Origin: a bacterium
Lineage (GTDB): Bacteria; Elusimicrobiota; Elusimicrobia; Elusimicrobiales; UBA9959
NCBI GenBank assembly: GCA_021845705.1
Contig: JAJZVJ010000010.1
Coordinates: forward strand, 1 to 18,866
Reading direction: 5' to 3'
Length of the DNA stretch: 18,866 nucleotides
Positions 7,887 to 14,749 of the stretch are shown here, piece by piece. Positions within the stretch are counted from its first letter, which is position 1. Each line of letters opens with the position of its first letter. A program made the position numbers and the translations under genes. The notes beneath the pieces are model-generated. The model was not told the DNA's origin and ran no database searches. It saw nothing but the letters and a program-made list of their open reading frames with translations.

Positions 7887-8822
7887 TCAGCTTATCTTTT
7901 CCACCCTGGCTTTCCGCGCATAGGACAACGCCTGGCCCCGGCTTATGGCGCCGGCGCCCAGGCTGAGGCAATCCGAAGCCGCGGCACCGGCCGCCAGTTT
8001 CAGCGTGCGCGTAAAATCATAGCCTTTCAAAAAACCGAAAAGAAAACCCGCCATGAAAGAATCCCCGGCGCCTACGGCGCTTTTAAGTTTAGGCAGGCGG
8101 GAGGGCCTTACCCGCCAGAGACCGAAAGGCGAAGCCGCGTAAGAAAAACCGGGACCGTCGGTGACGATCAGCGTTTTAAGGCCCGCGCCGGAATTCTTCC
8201 TGAAAAAACCGGCTACGCGCGAAGGGCTGAACCTCCCGCCGGACAACTCCTCGAATTCATAGCGGTTTATCTTGATGCCCTCGGCCCCGGAGGAGAGCGC
8301 CTCCTTCAGGGCCGGGCCGCTGGTGTCGAAAACGGTAAAGCAGCCGCGCGCCGCGGCCAGCCTGACCAGGGAGGAATAAAAGCCTTTTTTAAGCCCCGCG
8401 GAGACCCGGCCGCAGACGGCGGCGGCCTTAAAGCCCCGGACCAGCGCGGAGAATTTCCTGAGGAAAGCGGCCTGGGAAGCGGCGGGCACCGCCGGCCCCT
8501 CCTCGTTAAGGTCCGTGGTAAGGCCGCGCGAATCCACCACGGTATAACAGACGCGGGACTCGCCGGCGGAGTGCCGCTGTATCATTACCCGGAAAGCTTC
8601 TTTTTTAAGAGATTCGGCTATCCAGCGGCCGTTGTACCCGCTTGCGAACCCGGCTATGGGAGAGTCCAGCCCGAGCGAACGCAGCGCGCGGGCCACATTC
8701 ACGCCCTTGCCGCCCGGCAGGGTGATAATGTCCCCGAGGCGGAAGATGCGCCCCTTCTCAAAAGAGGGGACCAGGGCGGTTTTGTCCACGGAAAGGTTGA
8801 GATTTACGATGAGTGCTTTCAT
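7887..8822 (-). CDS. PfkB-family sugar-phosphate kinase (1-phosphofructokinase/tagatose-6-phosphate kinase-like)
   Basis: The protein has 311 residues, the usual length for the LacC/FruK branch of the ribokinase fold. Motif 1 is PGGKGVNVAR at 36-45 and motif 2 is GAGDSFMAGF, with catalytic base D254 in the anion-hole GAGD. The N-terminal NLNLSVDKT corresponds to the TLNPaiD start of FruK/LacC proteins. The expected reaction is ATP-dependent phosphorylation of a sugar phosphate such as fructose 1-phosphate or tagatose 6-phosphate. The substrate cannot be settled, and no PTS transporter is beside it. The ATG at 8822 has no clear Shine-Dalgarno. The gene is first in a minus-strand pair with the acyl-CoA synthetase, which may link sugar breakdown to substrate-level ATP formation (inference). 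Confidence 0.88.
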   Translation of the reverse strand: MKALIVNLNLSVDKTALVPSFEKGRIFRLGDIITLPGGKGVNVARALRSLGLDSPIAGFASGYNGRWIAESLKKEAFRVMIQRHSAGESRVCYTVVDSRGLTTDLNEEGPAVPAASQAAFLRKFSALVRGFKAAAVCGRVSAGLKKGFYSSLVRLAAARGCFTVFDTSGPALKEALSSGAEGIKINRYEFEELSGGRFSPSRVAGFFRKNSGAGLKTLIVTDGPGFSYAASPFGLWRVRPSRLPKLKSAVGAGDSFMAGFLFGFLKGYDFTRTLKLAAGAAASDCLSLGAGAISRGQALSYARKARVEKIS

Positions 8823-8839
8823 TTAGAAGAGATTGCCGC

Positions 8840-8860
8840 CCCGGCACGGGCTCCCGGCAC
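8840..8860. repeat. Short tandem direct repeat upstream of the PfkB gene
   Basis: CCCGGCAC occurs at 8840-8847 and 8853-8860, 13 bp apart, followed by another CGGCA. It lies in the putative leader of the minus-strand kinase gene. It could be an operator or a chance result of G+C-rich sequence. Confidence 0.3.
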
Positions 8861-8891
8861 CGGCAAGACCCGCGTTTTCTACGGGTAATTT

Positions 8892-8923
8892 CAGACAAAC
8901 TAAATTTAGCATTTTTATATAAT
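8892..8923 (+). promoter_or_regulatory. Candidate promoter of the asmA-like gene, possibly giving a leaderless mRNA
   Basis: A perfect TATAAT lies at 8918-8923 in an A+T-rich island. A weak -35 candidate, CAGACA at 8892-8897, has a 20-nt spacer. The ATG follows at 8931, only 7 nt after the -10 box, so transcription would start at or next to the A of the start codon. No Shine-Dalgarno precedes the ATG. The region 8823-8930 is divergent. A promoter for the minus-strand kinase probably also lies in this A+T-rich stretch, but I cannot place it. Confidence 0.6.
8900..8909. promoter_or_regulatory. Perfect 10-bp palindrome in divergent promoter region
   Basis: CTAAATTTAG is a perfect palindrome between the weak -35 and the TATAAT of the asmA-like promoter. 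This is where a repressor could block transcription. An operator role is inference. Confidence 0.35.
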
Positions 8924-8930
8924 ATCTGCT

Positions 8931-11186
8931 ATGGGTAAAATGACGAAGATAGCCGTTTGGGCCGCGGCCCTTTTAGCGCTGGCGCTGGCGGCCGCCGCGC
9001 TCGGGATAAAACTTTATTTCACGCAGCCGCGCCTGAAGGCCCTGGCCACGGATTATGCCGCGAAGAACCTGCACAGGCAGCTGACCTTCGACTCCATCAC
9101 CCTGAACCTTTCCGGGCTCTCCATAACCAACCTGAAGGTCTCGGAATACCCGGATTTTAAAAAAGGCGAATTTTTCAGCGCCGCGGATTTTTCTCTGCGG
9201 CCCTCGTTCGGCGCGCTGCTGCGCAGGGAGATCAAGATAAATTCCATTTCCGCCTCGGGCCTGAACATGAGGGTGGCGGAGACCGGCAAGGGCGTCTATA
9301 ATTTCTCGGACCTGCTCGCCCCGGCGGCCCCGGCCGGCCGGAACAAACCGGCCGCCAAAGAGGGTTCCGCCCCGCGCCTGCTGGTCTCCAGCGTCAAGGT
9401 GCGCGGCTCGCGCTTCAACTACACTAACGCGGCCGGGGATATGTCCGTAAAGTTCAGCGGCATAAACCTGTCGGCCTCGGACCTTTCTCCCTCGGGCCTT
9501 TTCCCGGTGGAAGCCGGCTTTACCATGGCCGTGGCCTCGCCGCACTTCACAGGGGAGATCCCCGCTTCGCTGAAAGGGAAGGTCTCGCTTGGCGGCTTCG
9601 CCCCCGAAAAGGGCCGGGCCGAAATAGAAAAAGCCTCTTTCGCGCTGGGCGGGGTAAAAGGCGAGGTCAAAGGCTCGCTCTCCAACCTGCTCGAGCCCGA
9701 CGCCAAACTTACGCTGCTCATAAAGCAATTTTCCACCGCCGACCTTAGGACGGTCTTCAAAGGCCTGCCAGCCAAGATACTGCTGCCCGAGATCCAGGCC
9801 GAGGCTGATCTCAAGCTGACGGCCAAGGACGTGAACCTGCGTTCCGTGACGCTGCGGGCGGGGCCGGTAAAAGCTTCCCTGAAGGGGCGGGCGGCCTGGA
9901 ACCCGGCGGTAACCTACGATATCCTGGCCGACATAAAAGCGCAGGTCCCGGAGATAGACACCACCCTGCTGGCCAGGAAAGCGAAGCAGTACCCGCTGCC
10001 CAAAGGGCTTAAACTCCCGCTTTGCGAGGTTTCCGCCAGGGTCGGCCTTAAGAACGGGACCGCCGTGATACAGGCTTTCTCGCTGGACTCCTCTCCTCTT
10101 TCCGCGACGGGGAACGCCGCAGTTAATTTCTCTGGGCCGCAGTTGAAAGCCTCCGGAACGGCAAAGGCCGAAGTTAAAGATTTCGCAAAACTGGCCGCGA
10201 TAGCCCCCGACCTGCTCGGGGCCTACGGACTGGCCGGCGCGGCTTCGGCCGGGCTCAAGTACGCCTATTCGGGGACGCTCGCCGCGGAAGGCAAGGCCGT
10301 TCTAACAGGCTTCGGGGCGGCCTTCGCGGACCATAAGCTCTCCGGCCTGGGCGGCACGGCGGATTTCACCATGGATTCGCTCGACTCCAGGAACCTCCAT
10401 GGCAAGCTTGACGGCGAGGATTTCACCGCTTCGTTCGGCGCCCGCGCGCTTATGACGCACCCGAAGGCGGAGTTCGACTTCAAGCTGGCGCGGCTCGTGG
10501 TCAAGGACCTCCCGGCCGCGGCCGCGCAGCCCCCCGCTAAAGGCGCTCCGGCCAAGGCCGCCGGAAAACCCTTTTACATCGACCTGTCCGGTTCAGCGCG
10601 GATAGGCGCTATCGAGCATCCTAATTTCCATTGCGGGCCCGCTTCTTTGAAACTCGCCCTGGTGAACATTTCCGACGACCTCAGGGCGCTGGACGGCTCG
10701 GCCTCGTTCACCGCCGGACCCGGAAAATTCTCGGAGCTTTACGCCCTCGCGGAAAAGCACAAGGCGGCCAAGGTAGCCCTGTACCCGCTGCTGGTCCTCC
10801 AGAAAACCTCGAAGCTCGCTAAGGCCCTGAAGCTTCCGGATTTCAACAACATAGACTTTGAAGTCATAGAAGGGGACTACTCTTTCAGCAAGGGCCTGAT
10901 GAAGCTTAACAAGTCCGCGCTCACCTCCGCCGTGGCCGACGTTTCCTCCTCCGGCTCCATAAACCTGCCGGCGGAAACCCTGGATATGCGCATTAACACC
11001 ACGCTGAAGGCGGCCAGCGGCGTCAGGATGAGCGCGCCGCTGGGCATGCTGGTAAAAGGCACCTTCGCCGACCCCTCGGTAAAGCCGGACCTCAGATCGA
11101 TAACGGAGCAGCCGGCGGTAAAGAAAGCCATAGATAAACTGGCCCCCGGCGCTTCCAAATTTTTAAAAGGCCTGTTCAAGAAATAA
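8931..11186 (+). CDS. AsmA-family protein
   Basis: The protein has 751 residues. One N-terminal transmembrane segment (about 5-28) is followed by a long beta-rich periplasmic part. The first 120 residues show the AsmA-like pattern of IKLYFTQPRLKAL, then alternating hydrophobic strands and the SFGALLRREIKINSI segment. The C-terminal part (about 655-735) has the typical LDMRINTTLKA...GMLVKGTFADPSVKPDL ending. AsmA-like proteins are inner-membrane-anchored bridges implicated in phospholipid transport to, and assembly of, the outer membrane, which supports a diderm host. The ATG at 8931 is used; a second ATG at 8940 is possible. It heads a run of seven same-strand genes, 34 nt before the lipoprotein gene. 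Confidence 0.85.
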   Translation: MGKMTKIAVWAAALLALALAAAALGIKLYFTQPRLKALATDYAAKNLHRQLTFDSITLNLSGLSITNLKVSEYPDFKKGEFFSAADFSLRPSFGALLRREIKINSISASGLNMRVAETGKGVYNFSDLLAPAAPAGRNKPAAKEGSAPRLLVSSVKVRGSRFNYTNAAGDMSVKFSGINLSASDLSPSGLFPVEAGFTMAVASPHFTGEIPASLKGKVSLGGFAPEKGRAEIEKASFALGGVKGEVKGSLSNLLEPDAKLTLLIKQFSTADLRTVFKGLPAKILLPEIQAEADLKLTAKDVNLRSVTLRAGPVKASLKGRAAWNPAVTYDILADIKAQVPEIDTTLLARKAKQYPLPKGLKLPLCEVSARVGLKNGTAVIQAFSLDSSPLSATGNAAVNFSGPQLKASGTAKAEVKDFAKLAAIAPDLLGAYGLAGAASAGLKYAYSGTLAAEGKAVLTGFGAAFADHKLSGLGGTADFTMDSLDSRNLHGKLDGEDFTASFGARALMTHPKAEFDFKLARLVVKDLPAAAAQPPAKGAPAKAAGKPFYIDLSGSARIGAIEHPNFHCGPASLKLALVNISDDLRALDGSASFTAGPGKFSELYALAEKHKAAKVALYPLLVLQKTSKLAKALKLPDFNNIDFEVIEGDYSFSKGLMKLNKSALTSAVADVSSSGSINLPAETLDMRINTTLKAASGVRMSAPLGMLVKGTFADPSVKPDLRSITEQPAVKKAIDKLAPGASKFLKGLFKK

Positions 11187-11220
11187 CCCCGGACCGCCCG
11201 GGCGGCAAGCGGCTTGACCA

Positions 11221-12129
11221 ATGAAAAAACTATCGCTTATTTTCGCCTCGGCCTGCCTCTTCTCGGCCTGCGCCGGGAACCGCCGCCAGGCTTCGCTTAC
11301 CAGCGAGCCCTCCATAGAGAGGGCCATGGACATCGTGGATTCCACCGGCCAGGGGCACGCCCTGCTGAAATTCCTTCTAAAGAACCCTGTCAGGTTCGAG
11401 TACTCCAACACGCCGGGGCTCTGCAGCAAATTCTCGCTCAAGACCGGCAAGATCTTTCTGCCGCTGGCCTATAAAGAGCAGGACATGGTGCTGGCCCTGG
11501 CCCTGGCGCGCGCCGGGCACATCTACCAGCTCTACACGGTTACCGGGCTGGACGAGATAATTACCGAGGAAGAAGAGCTGGGCGCGCTGTTCCAGGCGCG
11601 GCTAGCCATCGAGACCAGGATAAGGAACGCGGATTTCAAGAACGCCGGCGGCGTGCCGGAGATAAAGACGGATTTCTGCACCTACGTCCTTGAAGATTCC
11701 GCCAACGCCATGGCCCAGGCCCGCAAGCGGGCGCTGACCCCGGACCCGGACTGCCAGCGGCCGCTGGATACGCTGGAGAACCAGCGCGTCTGGCTTGAGA
11801 AAACGCGCCAGGCCATAAACGACGAAACCTTCTACCAGCTGCTCTACGAGCGCGACCTGGCGCGCGTTAAAAAGGGCGCTATGCCCATGAGCGAAGCCAT
11901 GAAGAACGACGCCGTGGTGCGCGCCATGCCCACCTACGAAGTGTACCGTTTCCAGCGCAGTTTCTATGACAAGCAGAGCGATATTTTTTCCCGCTTCGGT
12001 AAAGTCTATTCCGGGGAGATAAGGGGCGACGCCTCCTGGCGGGCCGCGCACCAGGCGGAGATAGACCAGGCCAAGACGGAATTCTCGGCCTGCGATATGC
12101 CCCAGCTGGACCTGCCGGGGGGAAAGTGA
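11221..12129 (+). CDS. Putative lipoprotein, possibly a degenerate metallopeptidase-like fold
   Basis: The protein has 302 residues and I do not recognise the family. A short signal peptide ends in a lipobox-like LFSAC with C17 as the lipidation site, so it is probably a membrane-anchored envelope lipoprotein. The segment at about 75-130 (ALALARAGHIYQLY, then EEEELGALFQAR) has the spacing of a peptidase helix pair in which HExxH is followed by a glutamate-bearing helix. Only H100 and the acidic cluster E116-E119 remain, so zinc catalysis is unlikely. The rest is helical and charged. There is no good Shine-Dalgarno at the ATG. It sits 34 nt after the asmA-like gene and 27 nt before cutA. The peptidase comparison is my pattern impression only. 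Confidence 0.7.
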   Translation: MKKLSLIFASACLFSACAGNRRQASLTSEPSIERAMDIVDSTGQGHALLKFLLKNPVRFEYSNTPGLCSKFSLKTGKIFLPLAYKEQDMVLALALARAGHIYQLYTVTGLDEIITEEEELGALFQARLAIETRIRNADFKNAGGVPEIKTDFCTYVLEDSANAMAQARKRALTPDPDCQRPLDTLENQRVWLEKTRQAINDETFYQLLYERDLARVKKGAMPMSEAMKNDAVVRAMPTYEVYRFQRSFYDKQSDIFSRFGKVYSGEIRGDASWRAAHQAEIDQAKTEFSACDMPQLDLPGGK

Positions 12130-12140
12130 AAAGCAGCCGA

Positions 12141-12147
12141 AGGGAGG
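12141..12147 (+). promoter_or_regulatory. Shine-Dalgarno of cutA
   Basis: AGGGAGG is placed 9 nt before the ATG at 12157 and supports that start. Confidence 0.7.
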
Positions 12148-12156
12148 CCTGAAAAT

Positions 12157-12528
12157 ATGAGCACGCAATACGATATATGTTTTGTCACCGTGGGGGACAG
12201 GAAAACCGCCGGGGAAATAGCCTCCGGCCTGCTTAAGGAGCGCCTGGCCGCCTGCGTTTCCGAGGTGCCCGGGGTGGAATCCTCGTACTGGTGGAAGGAC
12301 CGCATAGAAAAGTCTTCCGAAACGCTGCTGATAATAAAGACGCGCCGCATCCTGCGCGAGGACATAATCCAGTTCGTCAAGAGCCGCCACCCTTACGCCG
12401 TCCCGGAAACCATCTTCACCGAAATAGATGGGGCTTCGCGGGAATACCAGGACTGGATAGGCGCGAACACCCTTTTCACCACTAACATTCCCAAGGATAA
12501 GGCGCCGGGGTCCAAAGAAATAATATGA
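12157..12528 (+). CDS. cutA: CutA1 divalent-cation tolerance protein
   Basis: The protein has 123 residues; the family is about 105-115. The conserved run is clear: LLKERLAACVSEVPGVES, then SYWWKDRIEKSSE, LLIIKT, and HPYAVPE near residue 85. CutA1 is a small trimeric ferredoxin-like protein that binds metals such as copper. Its link to metal tolerance in E. coli is historical, and its actual role in most bacteria is unknown. Its stop overlaps the next start by ATGA, so it is translationally coupled to the DUF4321 gene. Confidence 0.95.
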   Translation: MSTQYDICFVTVGDRKTAGEIASGLLKERLAACVSEVPGVESSYWWKDRIEKSSETLLIIKTRRILREDIIQFVKSRHPYAVPETIFTEIDGASREYQDWIGANTLFTTNIPKDKAPGSKEII

Positions 12529-12788
12529 AAAACACACTGCACGTGGTAGTAGTCATGGTGGTCGGCTCGCTGCTCGGCCTGTTCCTGACGAAGGTCCTTA
12601 ATATCTGGTTTCCCGCCGGGAGCCAGATAGCGGGGCTTTTGAACACCGGCATTAACACCGGCCTGAACCCCACCACCGTGGACCTGAACCTGGTGGAAGT
12701 CACGGCCGGGCTTGTTTTCAAATTCAACATCGCCAGCATACTGGGGATCTTCATCTCCGCCGTGGTCTACAAGCAGCTGGTTAAATGA
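12525..12788 (+). CDS. Small DUF4321-like membrane protein
   Basis: The protein has 87 residues and two predicted transmembrane segments, about 5-27 and 63-84. The loop holds the LDLNLVEVT-like stretch (VDLNLVEVTAGLVFKFN) followed by NIASILGIFIS, which matches my memory of DUF4321, a family of unknown function often found beside maf. It overlaps both neighbours: ATGA with cutA and with maf. This places it in a strictly coupled trio, but its function is unknown. Confidence 0.8.
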   Translation: MKNTLHVVVVMVVGSLLGLFLTKVLNIWFPAGSQIAGLLNTGINTGLNPTTVDLNLVEVTAGLVFKFNIASILGIFISAVVYKQLVK

Positions 12789-13348
12789 TGCCGACGCTTA
12801 TCCTGGCTTCCAGGTCTCCGAGGCGCAAAGAGCTGCTGGCGCGGGCCGGCATAAAATACCGCGCGATCCCCAGCGATATAAAGGAGATCTCGGCTTACAA
12901 GCGTCCGGACAGGATAGTGCGCGAGCTGGCCTATAAAAAAGCCCTCAGCGTGGCCCTTAAGCACCCCGGCTCGCCGGTGCTCGGCTCGGACACGCTGGTC
13001 TACTGCAAGGGCAGGGTGCTGGGCAAGCCGGAAGGGCGCAAGGACGCGCTGCGCCTGCTGCGGCTGCAGAACGGCTCCTGGCAGGCCGTCCATACCGGCG
13101 TGGCGCTTATCTGGCTGGACAAGGGCGTGTACCTCGCCGGCAACGAAATTTCACGCTGCAAGGCCCGCAGGCTCACCGGGGCGGAACTGGAGGAGATGGC
13201 CGTTAAGCACCACGACAAGGCCGGCGCCTACGCAGTGCAGGACAGGGACGACGTCTTCGTCGAGAAGATAACGGGGCGCTTCGATACCGTGGTGGGGCTC
13301 TCCATGAACCTGGTTAAAAAATTCCTGAAAAAGGCGGGTGCGCTGTAA
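12785..13348 (+). CDS. maf: Maf-family nucleoside triphosphate pyrophosphatase
   Basis: The protein has 187 residues, the usual length. The N-terminal signature LASRSPRRKELLARAG, GSDTLVYCKGRVLGKP (general base Asp near residue 69), AVHTGVALI and the C-terminal GAYAVQD motif are all present. Maf enzymes hydrolyse dTTP, UTP and modified nucleotides to the monophosphate and pyrophosphate, acting as house-cleaning enzymes in the cytoplasm; some members influence septum formation. The start is an ATGATG, so either Met may be used. It overlaps the DUF4321 gene by 4 nt. The subclass (YhdE- or YceF-like) is not resolved here. Confidence 0.93.
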   Translation: MMPTLILASRSPRRKELLARAGIKYRAIPSDIKEISAYKRPDRIVRELAYKKALSVALKHPGSPVLGSDTLVYCKGRVLGKPEGRKDALRLLRLQNGSWQAVHTGVALIWLDKGVYLAGNEISRCKARRLTGAELEEMAVKHHDKAGAYAVQDRDDVFVEKITGRFDTVVGLSMNLVKKFLKKAGAL

Positions 13349-13384
13349 TTCCGCGGCCCCGGCGCCGCCGGCACGCTAAAGCTT

Positions 13385-13792
13385 ATGCACAAAATTAAAA
13401 AGACCTTCCATCTGGCCTACGGCCACCGCCTGCTGAACTATAAAGGCAAATGCGAGAACCTGCACGGGCACAACGGCGTGGTGGAGATAACGCTTGAAAC
13501 CGCCAGGCTGAACAGCGAAAAGATGGTCATGGATTTCACGGAGCTGGGCAAGAAGATGAAAACCTGGCTGGACGTGAATTTGGACCACAAGGTGATCCTG
13601 GCCAAGGCCGACCCCCTGGCGCGCGTGCTGGCGGGAGAGGGGCAGGCGTGTTATTTGACGGCGGAGAATCCGACCGCCGAGATCCTGGCGAAACTTATTT
13701 TCGACTCGGCCGGCGCCATGAAGCTCCCGGTGGCGGAAGTCGCCTTCTGGGAAACTCCCACCTCGATGGCCTCGTACAGCAGGCAAAGGTAA
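13385..13792 (+). CDS. queD: QueD-like 6-carboxytetrahydropterin synthase (6-pyruvoyl-tetrahydropterin synthase family)
   Basis: The protein has 135 residues. Zinc ligands are H14, H27 and H29 (YGHRL, LHGHN), and the catalytic set is C23 (KCENLHGH), D67-H68 (NLDHKVIL) and E123 (FWETPTSMASY). This is the T-fold PTPS family. QueD converts dihydroneopterin triphosphate to 6-carboxytetrahydropterin for queuosine/7-deazaguanine synthesis. Bacterial size and the WETPTS ending favour QueD over a tetrahydrobiopterin enzyme, but no other que gene is in the window. It lies 36 nt after maf and 5 nt before trxB. The ATG has no clear Shine-Dalgarno. Confidence 0.87.
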   Translation: MHKIKKTFHLAYGHRLLNYKGKCENLHGHNGVVEITLETARLNSEKMVMDFTELGKKMKTWLDVNLDHKVILAKADPLARVLAGEGQACYLTAENPTAEILAKLIFDSAGAMKLPVAEVAFWETPTSMASYSRQR

Positions 13793-13797
13793 TTATC

Positions 13798-14736
13798 ATG
13801 AACGACCAGGTCAAACATTTCGAGATCGTCATCATCGGCTCCGGCCCGGCGGGGTTCACGGCGGCTATTTACTCCGCCCGCGGAGGGGCTTCAACCGCCC
13901 TTTTCGGCGGGGTGGCGCCCGGCGGGCAGCTGCTGCAGACCATGGAGATAGAGAATTATCCGGGCTTCGTCGAGCCGGTGGTAGGCGCCGACCTTATGCA
14001 GAAGATGCTTAAGCAGGCCGCGCGCCTGGGCGCCGCCGTTTTTAACGAAGAGATAGCCTCCGTGGACCTTTCCGGGCGGCCTTTCAGGCTTAAAGCCGGC
14101 AGCGGCAGGGAGTACACGGCCGGCGCCGTGATAGCCGCCACCGGGGCGCAGGCGCGGTGGCTCGGCATGCCGTCGGAGCGGAAGTTCATAGGTAAAGGGG
14201 TATCGGGCTGCGCCACCTGCGACGGTTTCTTTTTCAGGGGCAAGGAAGTATGCGTCATCGGCGGCGGGGATTCCGCCGCGGAAGACGCCCTGTTCCTCAC
14301 CAAGTTCGCCTCGAAGGTATACCTGGTGCACCGCCGGGACCAGCTGCGCGCGACTTTCCGCCTGCAGGAAAAACTCCGCGCCAACCCTAAAGTAGAGATA
14401 GTCTACTCCCACACCCCGGTGGAGATCACCGGCGACGCCAAGGTGACGGGGATAGAGCTCAAGAACGTGGTCACCGGCGCCGGCCGCCGCCTTGAAACCA
14501 CCGGGATCTTTATCGCCATAGGCCACACCCCGGCCACGGCTATCTTCAAAGGCAAGCTCAACCTGGACGAGGAAGGCTATATAGTTACCGACGAAAAAAT
14601 GGCGACCTCGGTCTTCGGAGTTTTCGCGGCGGGAGACGTTATGGACACCCGCTACAAGCAGGCCGTGGTAGCCGCCGGCGCCGGGTGCAAAGCCGCCATG
14701 GAAGCCCTGCTGTATCTGGAAGAAGGTAAGAAATAG
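13798..14736 (+). CDS. trxB: Thioredoxin-disulfide reductase
   Basis: The protein has 312 residues from the ATG at 13798. The frame stays open upstream inside queD, but this start gives the standard length and has AAAGG about 9 nt before it. FAD-binding GSGPAG is at residues 14-19, and the redox pair C138-A-T-C141 is in GCATCDG. NADPH binding is shown by GGGDSA and HRRDQLRA, and the C-terminal FAD motif is GVFAAGDVMD. It passes electrons from NADPH to thioredoxin in the cytoplasm. The HRR motif argues against the ferredoxin- or NADH-linked variants. It is the last gene of the + strand run and ends 13 nt from the stop of the converging FGGY kinase gene. Confidence 0.96.
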   Translation: MNDQVKHFEIVIIGSGPAGFTAAIYSARGGASTALFGGVAPGGQLLQTMEIENYPGFVEPVVGADLMQKMLKQAARLGAAVFNEEIASVDLSGRPFRLKAGSGREYTAGAVIAATGAQARWLGMPSERKFIGKGVSGCATCDGFFFRGKEVCVIGGGDSAAEDALFLTKFASKVYLVHRRDQLRATFRLQEKLRANPKVEIVYSHTPVEITGDAKVTGIELKNVVTGAGRRLETTGIFIAIGHTPATAIFKGKLNLDEEGYIVTDEKMATSVFGVFAAGDVMDTRYKQAVVAAGAGCKAAMEALLYLEEGKK

Positions 14737-14749
14737 ACCCGGCGGACCG

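Noticed and set aside
7831..7971. Upstream extension of the acyl-CoA synthetase to a TTG at 7971
   Set aside because: It overlaps the kinase gene, has no similarity, and the ATG at 7830 has an excellent GGAGG.
11194..11205. Palindrome CCGCCCGGGCGG between asmA-like and lipoprotein genes
   Set aside because: It has no loop and no T-run, so it is not a terminator. Short G+C palindromes are expected by chance here.
13359..13371. CCGGCG-C-CGCCGG palindrome between maf and queD
   Set aside because: There is a one-base centre and no U-tract, so it is not a plausible terminator or riboswitch; the gap is only 36 nt.
13648..13797. Upstream start of trxB inside queD
   Set aside because: The FAD motif begins 14 residues after the ATG at 13798, as is normal for the family. 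The extra 50 residues are out-of-frame queD sequence.
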